Shown one piece after another: positions 21,406 to 33,118 of a DNA stretch of 64,000 bases; within the stretch, counting starts at the first letter, position 1; each line of letters starts with the position of its first letter. The stretch is from Trichopria drosophilae (lineage: Eukaryota; Arthropoda; Insecta; Hymenoptera; Diapriidae). Position numbers and translations under genes: made by a program. The stretch lies in NCBI GenBank assembly GCA_030407085.1, contig CM059582.1:211450001-211514000 (forward strand), given 5' to 3'. Below the pieces are notes generated by a model, which was not told where the DNA came from, searched no databases, and saw nothing but the letters and a program-made list of their open reading frames with translations.

Positions 21406-22488
21406 ATGGCTGCGCTAAGTGAACGAGAAAGAATAACCATTCTCATGATGAGAGGCTGGGGTGATAACCAGCGATCTTTAGAGAATGTGCGAACCTTATT
21501 TAACGCATCATTTAGAGAGGGACGAGAACCGATTTCTAAATCTACTGTTAGCAGAACAATAATTCGTTTTGAAGTTCACGGTACTGTGAAGGATCTCCCA
21601 AGAGCAGGTCGTCCAGTAACAGCATCAACTGAAGAAAATGAGTTGAATGTCGCGCTGGCAATAACGGAAGATCCTCATACTTCCATCAGGAAAGTTAAAC
21701 AGCAGCACGACTTACGTTACGGTACGGTACAACGGATCTTAACTAAAAACTTAAAATTTCACCCATACAAAGTTAGACTCGTACAACAATTGAATGAAGA
21801 CGATCCTGATAGACGCCTACAGTTTGCGGAATTAATGATGAATCGAATAGATGCTGATGCCGGTTTCTTGAATCGCATCGTATTTTCTGATGAAGCTACA
21901 TTCTTCTTAAATGGGGCAATCAATAGACATAACATGTCTTATTGGAGTGAAACCAATCCTAATTGGATGGTCGATAGTCGTTCTACTCAATATCCTGAAA
22001 AAGTAAACGTATGGGCAGGTATTATAAACAATGCGGTAGTTGGGCCCTTCTTCATCGAGGGTACCCTTACTGGTCAAAAATACCACGATATGTTGAGGGA
22101 CGACATCATCCCTGCTATTCAGGTTATTGTAGGCGAGGATTTCGATCAGACTTGGTTTCAGCAAGATGGTGCAGCACCCCATTATGCAACAGATGTTCGC
22201 AATTATTTGAGTGATGTATTCGCAGAACGGTGGATAGGTCGAAGGGGTGTAATAGAATGGCCACCAAGATCTCCGGATCTTACGCCCCTTGACTATTTTC
22301 TATGGGGTTATCTCAAAGATAGAGTGTATCGAACGAAACCGGTGAATATTGAGGAAGTAAAACAACGAATACGGGATGAGATCGCGGCTATAGAACCAGA
22401 TATGATTAAAAAAGTCGTATCGACTTTTTATAATCGCTTGGGATATTGCCAAGAAGTTCATGGCAATCACTTTGAGCATAAGCTTTAG
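21406..22488 (+). CDS. Tc1/mariner-superfamily transposase, 360 aa, intact
   Basis: A single uninterrupted frame from ATG 21406 to TAG. The N-terminus (MAALSERERITILMMRGWGD, about 1-120) has two helix-turn-helix-like parts, with SKSTVSRTIIRFEVHGTVKD and the linker GRPVTAS. The catalytic core has the first aspartate in IVFSDEATFFLNG, the second in TWFQQDGAAPHYA and the third in WPPRSPDLTPLDYFLWGYL. Thirty-six residues separate the second and third. The spacing and the WIGRRGVIEWPPRSPDL block are shared with the other two transposases in this window. It would cut its long TIRs and reinsert the element at TA. The start follows an AT-rich leader and is the first ATG of the frame. Confidence 0.9.
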   Translation: MAALSERERITILMMRGWGDNQRSLENVRTLFNASFREGREPISKSTVSRTIIRFEVHGTVKDLPRAGRPVTASTEENELNVALAITEDPHTSIRKVKQQHDLRYGTVQRILTKNLKFHPYKVRLVQQLNEDDPDRRLQFAELMMNRIDADAGFLNRIVFSDEATFFLNGAINRHNMSYWSETNPNWMVDSRSTQYPEKVNVWAGIINNAVVGPFFIEGTLTGQKYHDMLRDDIIPAIQVIVGEDFDQTWFQQDGAAPHYATDVRNYLSDVFAERWIGRRGVIEWPPRSPDLTPLDYFLWGYLKDRVYRTKPVNIEEVKQRIRDEIAAIEPDMIKKVVSTFYNRLGYCQEVHGNHFEHKL

Positions 22489-22549
22489 TAAGATACATAA
22501 TTTCATCAAAATCTTAGTTTACCCATCTTGCCTTAACTGTCTGGGGACA

Positions 22550-22730
22550 CCCACACACACACACACACGCACACGCACACGCACACGCACACGCACACAC
22601 ACACGCACAGGTGACGGCGAGGGGAACCACCTGAACAAAGCACCCCGAAGAGGTGTAAACCCGACCGTGCTACCTCCACGCGGTACATCTTGGGTAATGC
22701 TGAAGCCGGCGGTAGCATTGGAAACAATGT
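22550..22730 (+). repeat. CA microsatellite plus GC-rich module
   Basis: An interrupted (CA)n/(CGCA)n tract is followed by about 130 bp starting GGTGACGGCGAGGGGAACCA and including AAAGCACCCCGAAGA and ACCTCCACGCGGTACATCTT. The same module is at about 41925-42060 in reverse, again next to a CA/GT tract and again inside a foldback-type element. It may be a small SINE-like repeat or a shared internal segment. Confidence 0.6.
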
Positions 22731-23522
22731 AAAAATGTTACCCATACATACGGTATTTATAAACGTATCGGATGTAAAAAAAAAATGTATATTTTTATCC
22801 GGGAACAATGATAATGCATTGCACTTTCGAAACTCTGGAAACATTACGAAAATAAAACGGGGTTCCAATTAAAAAAAAATAGTCTTGAGCTTAGAATAAG
22901 CCTCAAGGTAATTTTCAAGGTTAAATTCAATGGTGCCTCTTGCTGAGTTAATTCGCTGTTCCGGGAGTTTTAAGTTTGGCCTTGAAATGACATTGCCGAA
23001 AAAAACGGCCATAGCATATTTGGACGTAAAATTTTGTGCTCTCTCCGAATCCGTGAAAAAAAATAGCAGTTTCCATTAAAAAAAACAAACTTGACCTTGA
23101 AATAACCTTCAAGGTCATGTTCAAGGTCAAATTCTGTGCTACCATTAAATATCCCAGGAAAAATCCTTAAACTTTTGTCTGAAACAATTTCCAAAGAAAT
23201 GCACACCCTCTGAGATATTTCGCCGTTACGGGAGTTTTAAGTTTCACCTTGAAATGACCTTGCCGGAAAAATCGATCATATCATACTCGGACGTAGAATT
23301 TCCCGCTCTTTCAGAATCCATGAAAAAAAAATAGGGGTTCCCATTTAAAAAAATTAACTTGACCTTGAAATAACCTTCAAGGTCATGTTAAGGTCAAATT
23401 CAATATCGCCATTGAATAGCCAGGGAAAAATCCTGAAACTTTTGTCTGAAACATTTTCCTCGAAAATGCACTCCCGCTGAGATATTTTGCTGTTCCGGGA
23501 CTTTTGGATCACCCTGTATATA

Positions 23523-25890
23523 CAGGGTGGCCGATTTATCTGAAGACATCGAAATATCTCGAGAACTATGCACAGAATCAAAAAAGTTGCCGGATGAAAG
23601 TTGTTCGACACGAAGGGGGGCATCCAGTGATAATTAAATTTACCCCCTCCCGCATCCCCTGGGGGTGGAGTGGAGGCAAAAACAATAAAACTTAAATAGG
23701 AACCCCCAGTTTTTATTGCAGATTTGGATTCTCCGGAAAAAAGTACACCAATTTGACCTAGGAGCTATTGCATTTTGGTTCACAGGTGGCGCTGTAATCG
23801 ATAAAAATCCAAATTTATCTGAAGACATTGAAATACCTCGAGAACTATGCACAGAATGAAAAAAGTTGTCGGATGAAAGTTGTTCGACACGAAGGGGGGA
23901 ATCCAGGGGGCAAATAGGGACAATTTGATCCCTTTATGAAAATTTAATATTAAAAATTGTGCATACAATATGGAGGCAATTTTATAAATAATTTTTCTAC
24001 CTTCAATAAAATTACATTTTAGGTTTTAAATTTATTATTTAATAAACAAAAAGAGGACATCACGCAATCCATTAAAAAACGCGTCATGTCCCTTCACTCA
24101 GCTCATTCATTCTCTCTCTGTATGTTTTTTCCGAAATGAGAATAAATAAGCTGAGCATTGACGGTCAAACCAGCTTCTATTAAACAAAACGAAACTCTTA
24201 CTTCATTTGGGGATTTCGTCGCCATCTACCGGACCCCGAGAGAACTCACGTGGTTTCATACATGTACATCGCTTGCATTTCGGCCATCACCGGCGCCGGT
24301 TCTGTTACATAACGCTAGAGGGCGACATAACTCGAAAATAAAGTAGCACATCATTTTATACATAAGTTGAGTCACACGTAACCAGTTCACCTACATTTTT
24401 CTCTACTTTCCTGAAGGGAAGTAAATGGATATCGCGACTTTCTAATCCCCATATTAAAATTTAGTATTCACGGTCTCTCAGTGTAAGACTGTTTTTGAAG
24501 TCCATTGTATTGGTAGTAATTCGGTCGGAGGTCACTTTTCTTTTAGAATAACAACTTTCCGTTTACGTGACTATTTTTTGTCTACCCTTCATTGCTTAAA
24601 TCGAATTGCAAGTTAAAAATGAATCCTGCTACAGTTCCCGAAAAAATCGAAATGATTCTTATTTATGGTGAATGTAAGAGGAATATTGACGATGCTGTTG
24701 CGTTGTATGCTGAGCGTTTTCCAGATAATGCTCGCTCGCGTTCCTTTTTTTTACAAAGTTGTGAATGCCTTTCACTCTGATGGCAGCGTACAAATGAAAA
24801 AAAGGAAGCGAAGATTAACAGTTACAGGAGAAGCTAACGAAGTAGCTGTACTAGCAGCTATTCACCAAAATCCACATGTAAGCACACGACAATTACATCG
24901 CGATTCCGGCATTTCCAGAGACAGTATTCAAAGAATATTGCATCGTCATAAGTTTCACCCATATCACATTTCACTGCACCACGAACTAGATGGCGATGAT
25001 TTTCATAACCGCGTGGTGTTTTGTGAATGGGCATTTCAAAAAATGCAAACGAACCACAATTTCTTTGCTAATGTATTATTTTCAGATGAATCTACATTCA
25101 CGAACCATGGTGGCGTCAATAGGCATAATATGCATTATTGGAGCGTAGAAAATCCATTGGTTACGACAAGTTAATCATCAACGTCCTTGATCGGTGAACG
25201 TTTGGTGTGGAATCATAGGAAATAATCTCATTGGTCCTTATTTCATTGAAGGTAATTTAAATGGAACAAAATATCGAGATTTCCTAGAACAAGAAGTACC
25301 ATTACTACTTGAGGATGTTGCTATGGACGTCCGACGGACAATGTGGTTTCAGCATGATGGTTGCCCAGCACATTTTTCAAGAGCAGCAAGGGAAATACTA
25401 GACCGTGATTACAATGGTAGGTGGATTGGTAGAGGTGGCCCCATTAATTGGCCTGCGAGGTCACCTGATCTAACATCTCTGGATTTCTTCCTATGGGGTT
25501 ACGTAAAAGGTAAGGTTTATGAACAAGTACCAACGACTCGTGAAAACATGGTAGAACGCATAAGAACTGCTTGCGCAGAAATTTCTGCAGATATGATTCT
25601 ATCATGTATAAAGTCATTTGAAGAAAGAATAAATAAATGCATTGAAGTGGAAGGTCAACATTTCGAACACTTACTCAAGTAAGTGAACAGTGAGACAGTG
25701 AGAGGCAAGGGGACTATTTAAGTTTTATTGTTTTTGCCCCCACTCCACCCCCAGGGGGTGGGGGAGGGGGTAAATTTAATTATCACTGGATGCCCCCCTT
25801 CGTGTCGAACAACTTTCATCCTACAACTTTTTTGATTCTGTGCATAGTTCTCGAGATATTTCGATGTCTTCAGATAAATCGGCCACCCTG
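23523..25890 (+). mobile_element. Tc1/mariner-type element 2, transposase decayed
   Basis: The ends are CAGGGTGGCCGATTTATC (23523) and its complement ending at 25890, in TA-repeat flanks; only TATATA separates it from the preceding element. TIRs of about 170 bp carry TGTTCGACACGAAGGGGGG. Much of the left TIR sequence (TTTATCTGAAGACATTG and on) recurs at about 23815-23905 as a direct subterminal copy. The transposase at 24619-25682 is frameshifted. Confidence 0.85.
24619..25682 (+). pseudogene. Tc1/mariner-superfamily transposase, two frameshifts
   Basis: It begins MNPATVPEKIEMILIYGECK with AVALYAERFPDNARS, resembling the insect DUF4817-type helix-turn-helix domain. The frame changes at a T8 run near 24747. 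The second frame carries GEANEVAVLAAIHQNPHVS and the first catalytic aspartate in VLFSDESTFTNHGG, then ends at 25174. A further shift near 25165 and a TGA at 25188 precede the third frame, NVWCGIIGNNLIGPYFIEG, second aspartate MWFQHDGCPAHF, third aspartate WPARSPDLTSLDFFLWGYV, with 36 residues between the last two. All catalytic residues survive, so decay is recent, or the homopolymer shift is a sequencing error. Confidence 0.85.
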
Positions 25891-26154
25891 TATATATCAA
25901 TTCTACAGTATGAAAAATATAATAAATACATTTTATATATTTTAATGTAATGTTACAGTGATATGTCATTTATAATATTAAAAAAGTAAAATTTTCAAAA
26001 ATTTGAAAATTCAAAATGGGATTTCTCGAAAACGGCACCGCCGATTTTTTTTATTTTTGGTGCAAAATCATCCAGAAGTAGTGCAGATTCAAACCCATAA
26101 AGAAAATTTCCAGTGCAAGAACCTTTCAGTTGGGGCCAGTTCGGGCGCACCGTG

Positions 26155-26409
26155 GGGATTTATTGAAGAGAAGCAACAAGGGCTCAATTAGCGCCTTCGC
26201 ACATCTTTTTACAAAATACGGTGGTTTCTGGGCTGGACCGGAATTAACATTATCATCCAGACTAGTTAGAGCAACTTCCACTTCTTCCGCCTTGATAGTG
26301 ATCACGTCAAAATTTATGTCACAGACATCATACAAAGTGTTAGGACAAAAATACGATGACGCTTTATAGACGGAAGAAAAATAACTAGAAAATAAGTCGG
26401 CTTGACTGT
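26155..26409 (-). pseudogene. LINE ORF2 fragment, right of nested element
   Basis: The minus strand reads VALTSLDDNVNSGPAQKPP then YFVKRCAKALIEPLLLLFNK, the same family as the full LINE (NVNSGPDQIPPYFVKRCANV). Its left side is cut by the 17450-26154 element and its right side by the LTR-like copy starting TGTTACGGGCGG at 26410, so one old LINE copy received at least two later insertions. Confidence 0.75.
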
Positions 26410-28050
26410 TGTTACGGGCGGAATCGATGTTTTATCGACTGCGGTACCCGGCGTAGGTTTTTCCCACAAAGGTGGTTTTCAAATGGTGCCGAAACCCGGG
26501 AACTATCGCCGGGAATGGTGGAAGTGGTTTTCTTTTGGAATGTTGGTGACCGAATGTTGTGTCGCATATGTGTACATGGGACTGTCTTTCGCGTGCGTGT
26601 CTACGTGCTGGTACATTTCGGAATATCATCGGGAATTCTTTTGGACATTTCTGGAGGAGAGCGACCGCCAGGAGGGTACACCGGAAGGATGGACAGGTAG
26701 GACATAGTGGATCGTCATCGAGCGTCAGGATTGGCCCGTGTACTTCATCAAAGGTTCGAATTATCGATCAAGATGTCTGCATCAGCGAGTGTAAAGGGAC
26801 TTCAGCATGGTGAGCTATGCGTTTTTCGATAATGCGATGAAATAATTTCGTAACATCCGTATTTTTAATGTTTTATAACGCGCTCGCTTTGTGACTCCAT
26901 TTCGGTTCGTGATGCGAGATCGCGTTCTGTTGTCTTCCACGACGCGGCGCTCCGACTCCGATTTCAAATTCGACAAGTTTGATTGATATATATATATTAT
27001 CATGTATTCAAAACAAAATACCGTACCGATAAAGATTATTTAAGTTCGAACGGCTTATACCTTTTAAAGAAAATAAATCATATTTAGTTGCGACGAATTG
27101 GATTGGAGACGATTTTCTCGGTTAGACGCGCGATCGTGTTTTGTCGTCCTCCACGACGTTCGATTTGAGAGTTGAGAATTTGAGAATAATACTTACGACG
27201 CATCACTGACCGTTTTATAATTCATGATCGTATTTGTTATTCGATTATAGTTTTCTGAATCCGTGATGTCGACGACTTCTTAATACTGAATTAATTTTTA
27301 CATCTAATATGTTCAAGTGCATTAAAATTGATTGCTTTCGGAATTCGGATTTCGGTGTCGGTAGTTCCCTGTAAGAAACAGTTGACGTGCTTCGTCGTGT
27401 ATGCGCGTATAAATATTATACGACATCTGAACCGCTTTTAATGCAACGGAAGAAAGTTTTATGATTTATATTGTAATGGTTGATTTACTTTAGAACCCTC
27501 CCAAAGCGAATATCTATTACAAAAATTTTACCTTTAAGAATGTACGATTATTATAGTAGAGTACTAACAGTCATGTAACCATATAGGGCAATTGAAATGT
27601 AATTAGTTCTGCAAGCTGTGTTTGTATTCACTAATATTTGACGATGAATAATTTATTCAAGTTACAGGTTGAATAATAATTTACATTAGTGACGAATAAG
27701 AATTCGAATAAAATTTTAGACCGGGGATAAATATTTAAAATTCTAAATTTAATTATATTGAGAATCAAACATAAATACATGCACATATACAGAGAAATAG
27801 AACGACAAATTATTAAGTCGATAATTGTAAATGTTAATAATTAAAAGTGAGGATTCTACGAAGTTGGATGACGATATATTAGGCATCCGATTACGTCCAA
27901 ATCACTCTACGATACGTTTGGCAAAATTTGTATTCAACGTTGCAATTTGGCAATTTAAGCCGAAATATCGATCTTCGAGTTTATTGAATATGAAATACAA
28001 AACAGCGCCTTTGACAGGTGTTCTGACGAACATCATCTTTCTCTAGATGC
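26410..28050 (+). mobile_element. LTR-retrotransposon-like remnant, copy 2
   Basis: TGTTACGGGCGGAATCGATG, then a shortened LTR-like segment and the primer-site-like TGGTGCCGAAACCCGGGA at 26484. Parts match copy 1: 27388 onward (CTTCGTCGTGTATGCGCGTA) corresponds to 13260 onward, and 27480-27880 corresponds to 13790-13848 plus 15059-15400. No protein-coding domain is recognisable, and the right boundary is arbitrary. Confidence 0.42.
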
Positions 28051-30770
28051 CCGTAAGAACATCGCGCCTTTATAAATTGAAACTGAAATTGAATTGAAAA
28101 AAATTGAAACTGTTGCGGACAGTTGGAATCGTTCTAAAAATATTGCCGCCGAGACGCCTGCTTCGAGCGAATAAAGATTTAGTTTTTGAAAGCTTGACCG
28201 CACGTTTTATGTTACCCGTTTTGAACATAAATCTGGTGCACTAAAAGATAATCGAAACAACACCGCCTTAAATAGGTGTTAGTAAAACGTCATGTTTTGT
28301 CCGATGTTTGTGGAAACATCACCCCCACTTTCTCAAACAGAAGTTTGATGAAAGATAATATTATTCGGTACATGTTCTAAAGAATGTCATATTTTGATTG
28401 TCGTTTCCAAGGTTCAGTATGGCCATTGAAATTTGAAAAAACATGACGGCGAATGATTATTGACTTATCATGTGGATGGAAGAAATTTGATTTGTTTGTA
28501 AATATGGAAACAAAGTACTACGATGGATGTGTAATAGGAATATGATTCTAATTGCAAATAAAACCGAAAGTCGACCTTTTTGTGAAAGGTTTGGTATCGA
28601 TTTCAAGTAAAATTTTGTGCGCGAATGACAAATTGAATGATAACAACTTAATATAAATCATAGTACATATTATAACGATTGTTCACGTTTGTGAAGGTCA
28701 TGATCGATTGTACACAGGTCCCGGTTTTGGACGATGGAGCGCGGGCCTGGCGTATTTATAGTTGCCCTTGCCTTTGATTGATATGTCCCATTATTTGGAT
28801 GTTGATGATGACATGATGAATCGTAATTGAATTGATTAAAATTTCCATACGTATTTTGGACTCGTATTCGAAAACGTGAGCCTTTTAATTATTAATGTTT
28901 TAATTATTAATATTCGTTTTTACCGAATTTTCATGAAAACTCCTCGAGACGATCGCAAGAGTCGATGGTCACGATCTAATCGCCTTCCTACTTTACGAGA
29001 TGATTGTATTTTGTGAATCATTCACTTATGGCTATTTTTTAAATGAAGCATTTGAATGCATACGAAACTCGGGCAGTCGCGAAACGGCTGCAATCTGACG
29101 AGATGAAAAATTTAATGAAATTGATACCAAACTTGAGTTGCTTTTAATGCCTGACAGTTGTTCGGGTCGTGAGTAAAGTGGTCGCGATTATATAGTTTCT
29201 TGTTTTTCAAAATGTTCTGCTTAAAGTGACATAATGCTACTATGGCAATACAATATAAACAGAGCTTGCAGATCTACAACATGTTCTATTTTAAGAAACG
29301 TAATTTGGTAGACGTCGAAAACGATACACAAACGTAATCGGATAAGTTGAGGCAGTCAGGAACAACAATTGTTACGGACATAATTGTCATAGATATAGGT
29401 ACTGGGCACATTTGTAAAGGTCCTAAACTGGCGACGATATGAATTATTATGCTGTGTAAACTGTTTTTAAAATAGTTTAAAGGTAATTCGTGAAATGTAA
29501 AGGATAAATATAATGAATATTAATTATGAGGTGTGGAATGAAGCTTTATGTATGAAATTGAAACTGGCCGCAGATTCGAAAAAAGAATGGTTCGCAATTA
29601 CAAATACTAAGTTTTCGAAAAACCAGCAACTCTGAAATGTCAATTCATTCATAAGTAACAATAATTAAATAGTTGCAATAAAATAAATAACAATTTTTAG
29701 TAATATTCCGAATATGTGGCTGCGAATATGCGGTTAGTTTCAGTTTCATGTTTTTGAAATTCTTTTATGTGGCCATTGTCTCCCTTCTAAATGGACAGTA
29801 GCTCTTTGGTTTCGATCACGTGGATTCGAAGTCGCGCTTCGAATTTTGGTCAGTGCTGGCCATTGAGTGAACAAGAAGTTTAGAGGTTCGTAGCATGGCA
29901 TTTTGATTTGGTTTGAATTTATTATGAGAGCTCACTGTGAACACGAAGTTCATAAGTTTGGATTGCGGATAATGTCCGATTTGCCACTGTATCGCCTCTA
30001 AATGGATAGTAGCCAGTTGGTTTCGAGCACGTGGGACGGAGTCGCGTGTGTGCGCGTCGTCCTAATTTATTTTACCGCGTAAGTTATTCCGTCGTTGACG
30101 ATATGAATAATTTTATATTATATACTGACTCACACCACTTACCGACGACTCGATAATGTTTTATAATAATGACTCTTATTTTATTTATATTCGCGTTTGA
30201 CCGAGGATGATGGTATGTGTGTGTTAATAATTTTATTTTATGGATGAGTTCAATTGTTTATAAAGTTCAAAATGTTTTAAATATATATTTTAATAGAACA
30301 ATGACAAATAATAATGACTTTCATTTCAGCACCTCACGATTCCAATCTATGATTTTGATTTATTCATAATGCTTGACTATAATTGACTTTATTTTATTTT
30401 ATATGTGTGGACGATTCGATGAAGATCTGACAAACCAGACTCCGATTCATTTCAAGGTAAGTAAAGTTTGTAAGCGATCGATTTTAAAAAAATTTGCAGA
30501 TTTTTTGGAGCGAATCAGTCACTACACTTTCTTGCGGAAGGTGAAAGTTCAGTTCAATATATCAGAGTGTACATTGAATAAACAGGAGGACATTTGAAAA
30601 TTTCGCTTATTGTTTATCGTTGCCATAGTATTGGCATATTTATTTTTGTATACTGTAATTTACAGGGAAACGATAATTGGTAATAGGTTTAAAAAAATAA
30701 AAGGAAGTTGGAGTCCAAGCTTAAAAGACAGGGATTCAGATCTGAGAAGGAAGCGGGTTTTTTTAAACTA
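28051..30770. other. gene-poor sequence, no coding signal
   Basis: Only short frames. Two diverged direct copies of about 70 bp (TCTAAATGGACAGTAGC near 29788 and TCTAAATGGATAGTAGC near 29996) share a TTTCGA, CACGTGG and AGTCGCG block about 210 bp apart. A 74-codon frame at 30373-30597 has no family resemblance. This may be the remainder of the LTR-like element or simple intergenic DNA. Confidence 0.4.
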
Positions 30771-31400
30771 CACTGAAAGAATTTGTTAGTAAGTTCTGCC
30801 AAAAACTCAAGTAAAATTTGCCGAAGTAGTTAAGTAACCACCATTATGTAACATTTACATAGTCACTTCGGTAATATTTGCTGAACAAAATCTAGAAAAT
30901 CTACTTAATGACTTGAGTAACAACTTTTCTGTAGATTTTACTTAATAACTTCGGCAAATATTGCCGAGCCAGAGCACATCGCTGCGTCGAAACATACAAG
31001 ACAGCTGTTTGTCCGGTTTTAGCAGATGTCGGTAATTCGGTATATATTTTGTAATTATTAATGAATTATATGAATGGATGAAACTAATTGTTCGAGTATT
31101 AGTATTGTATCATTGTTTTTGTGACTGGTTAATAACTCAAACAAAGATTTGAGGTTAACTTATGTCAAATGAAAACTCATACATTCATATCACATATTCC
31201 CATTCCTATACAATTGCAATTATAATTAAAGAAATAGATGTCTAGGGACATGAAACACGGTATAGTATATCACATATGGAAAAAATTACAACCCATAAGC
31301 ACATGGCTATGAATTTTGTTGTCGTAATGACAGTATCTGTTTGTAATCGAATTACCGACATCTGCTAAAACCGGACAAACAGCTGTCTTGTAAATTTTGC
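30771..31400. repeat. foldback repeat with TGTCCGGTTTTAGCAG arms
   Basis: About 45 bp near 30990-31040 (GACAGCTGTTTGTCCGGTTT, then TAGCAGATGTCGGTAATTC) recur as the reverse complement at about 31345-31393. The left side also has repeated ACTTAAGTAAAATT/GCCGAAGT-type words. There is no coding sequence, and the outer ends are not clean. Confidence 0.55.
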
Positions 31401-31549
31401 TCGAGTTTACTCACGACCAGGGGGCGACACTGCTGCTATATTCCCTATGGTATGTCGGTTCTCTTCGTGACCTCCCACTTATCTCAAAACTTCATGTATC
31501 CAGATGGTGCTTGCAGTCATGTGCTCGGTGAGCTTTGGCGTGATAATCG

Positions 31550-32457
31550 TAACGCCCTTTTAACTAATATACATGCACTAGATGCTTACAATCGCCGATA
31601 CGTGGTCTAGGTATCGAACGCCGTGGTTCTTCATCACTTTGACTAAAATACGTCCACCAGGTGTTTAGGGTCACCGATTACGGGGTCTAAATATCGCGCA
31701 CCGTAGTTTTTCAACTCTTCGACTAAAATACGTGCACCAGGTTTTTAGGGTCGTCGATTACGGGGTCGCGTTCCGTAGATTTTCATTTTTATGACTAAAA
31801 AACGTGCCCCCGGTGTTTGGGGTTGCCGATCATGTAGTCTAGGTATCCACTTGGTGTTAACCAACGATGTTAACGATGTTAACCAAGCTTGAGGTCAAAG
31901 TTGAAGGTCATTTCAAGGTCAAATCAATTTTATCTAATAAACAACGGTAACCTTGTCCTTGACCTTGGGCCAAATTTGAAAAAATTTGAAGGTCATTTCA
32001 ACGTGAAATCAAAATATGTTCAAATTTGAAGAAAAATAAGGAAAATTGATTTGACCTTGAAATGACCTTCAACTTTGACCTCAAGGTCATCGTTGGTTAA
32101 CTCGAAGTCAATACCTAGACCACTTGATCGTCGACCCCAAACTTCTGATGCATATTTTTTAGTTAAAAAGATGAAAAACTAGGGAGCGCGATTCCTAGAC
32201 ACCGTAATCGCCGACCTTGAATACCTGGTGCACGTATTTCAGCTAGAATCATGAAACACTATGGAGCTCGATACCTAGACCCCTTGATCGGCGACCCGGA
32301 ACACCTGGTGCACGTATTTCTGCTAGAATCGTGAAAAACTATGCAGCGCTATACCTAGACCCCGTAATCAGCGAACTTAAACATCTGGTGCACGTATTTT
32401 AGTTCAAATGGGGAAAAACTACTGAGAGCGATACCTAGTCCCCGTAATCGGTCATCC
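31550..32457. repeat. inverted arrays of a roughly 105-bp repeat around a palindromic centre
   Basis: The left half has tandem units with ACTAAAATACGTGCACCAGG followed by CGATTACGGGGTCTA. The right half has the same unit in reverse (CCTGGTGCACGTATTT, CTAGACCCCGTAATC). The centre (31885-32100) is itself palindromic and carries TCAAGGTCA words (GAAGGTCATTTCAAGGTC and complement). The right half ends abruptly at the C15A array, so the element is probably incomplete there. Confidence 0.7.
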
Positions 32458-32458
32458 T

Positions 32459-32957
32459 CCCCCCCCCCCCACCCCCCCCCCCCCCCACCCCCCCCCCCCC
32501 CCACCCCCCCCCCCCCCCACCCCCCCCCCCCCCCACCCCCCCCCCCCCCCACCCCCCCCCCCCCCCACCCCCCCCCCCCCCCACCCCCCCCCCCCCCCAC
32601 CCCCCCCCCCCCCCACCCCCCCCCCCCCCCACCCCCCCCCCCCCCCACCCCCCCCCCCCCCCACCCCCCCCCCCCCCCACCCCCCCCCCCCCCCACCCCC
32701 CCCCCCCCCCACCCCCCCCCCCCCCCACCCCCCCCCCCCCCCACCCCCCCCCCCCCCCACCCCCCCCCCCCCCCACCCCCCCCCCCCCCCACCCCCCCCC
32801 CCCCCCACCCCCCCCCCCCCCCACCCCCCCCCCCCCCCACCCCCCCCCCCCCCCACCCCCCCCCCCCCCCACCCCCCCCCCCCCCCACCCCCCCCCCCCC
32901 CCACCCCCCCCCCCCCCCACCCCCCCCCCCCCCCACCCCCCCCCCCCCCCACCCCCC
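32459..32957. repeat. 499-bp C15A array, probable filled gap
   Basis: The same 16-bp unit (fifteen C, one A) as 2818-3317, with adenines at 32471, 32487 and every 16 bases to 32951. It interrupts the inverted-repeat block on its left and abuts unrelated sequence on its right. Long glycine/tryptophan or proline frames across it are meaningless. Confidence 0.75.
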
Positions 32958-33118
32958 ATTGCATCTACGATTACTTCCATTCATTTAACCAATGTTATAT
33001 ATATTCTTCATCATATTTAACTACATCGTTACATCTCTACGCAGATATTACAACTGCATTTACACGTTCGCTTGAATTAAAATCTATTTACATGAAAAAT
33101 TCTCCAGCAATTATGTGT

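Larger units (their letters stand above)
20203..23516 (+). mobile_element. complete Tc1/mariner-type element with about 700-bp TIRs
   Basis: The left end CAGTGTGATCCAAAAGTC at 20203 and right end GATCACCCTG at 23516 are flanked by TA-repeat DNA, so the target is TA. The TIRs are very long: 20203 to about 20935, and about 22880 to 23516 in reverse. They carry several TCAAGGTCA/TGACCTTGA words and internally repeated modules (ATATCTCAG, CAGACAAAAGTTTAAGGAT). The transposase at 21406-22488 is intact, so this copy may be young. A CA-repeat module (22550-22730) lies between gene and right TIR. A solo TIR of the same family is at 43685-44128. Confidence 0.88.
17450..26154. mobile_element. large unclassified DNA element with CACGGTGC ends, host to two mariners
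   Basis: The left end CACGGTGCAC (17450) and right end GCGCACCGTG (26154) are inverted. A stronger subterminal inverted repeat lies at about 17634-17735 and 25995-26097 (words GATGATTTTGCACC and GGTGCAAAATCATC; ACGGCACCGCCGATTTT against its complement). Both outer flanks are pieces of the same LINE ORF2. Inside are an old transposase-like gene (18046-20135) and two later Tc1/mariner-type elements (20203-23516, 23523-25890) in a TA-rich tract. Without those two the element would be about 3 kb. The subterminal word CTTAGCGCAC recurs at 17443 and 17604. No clear target duplication is visible. Confidence 0.6.
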
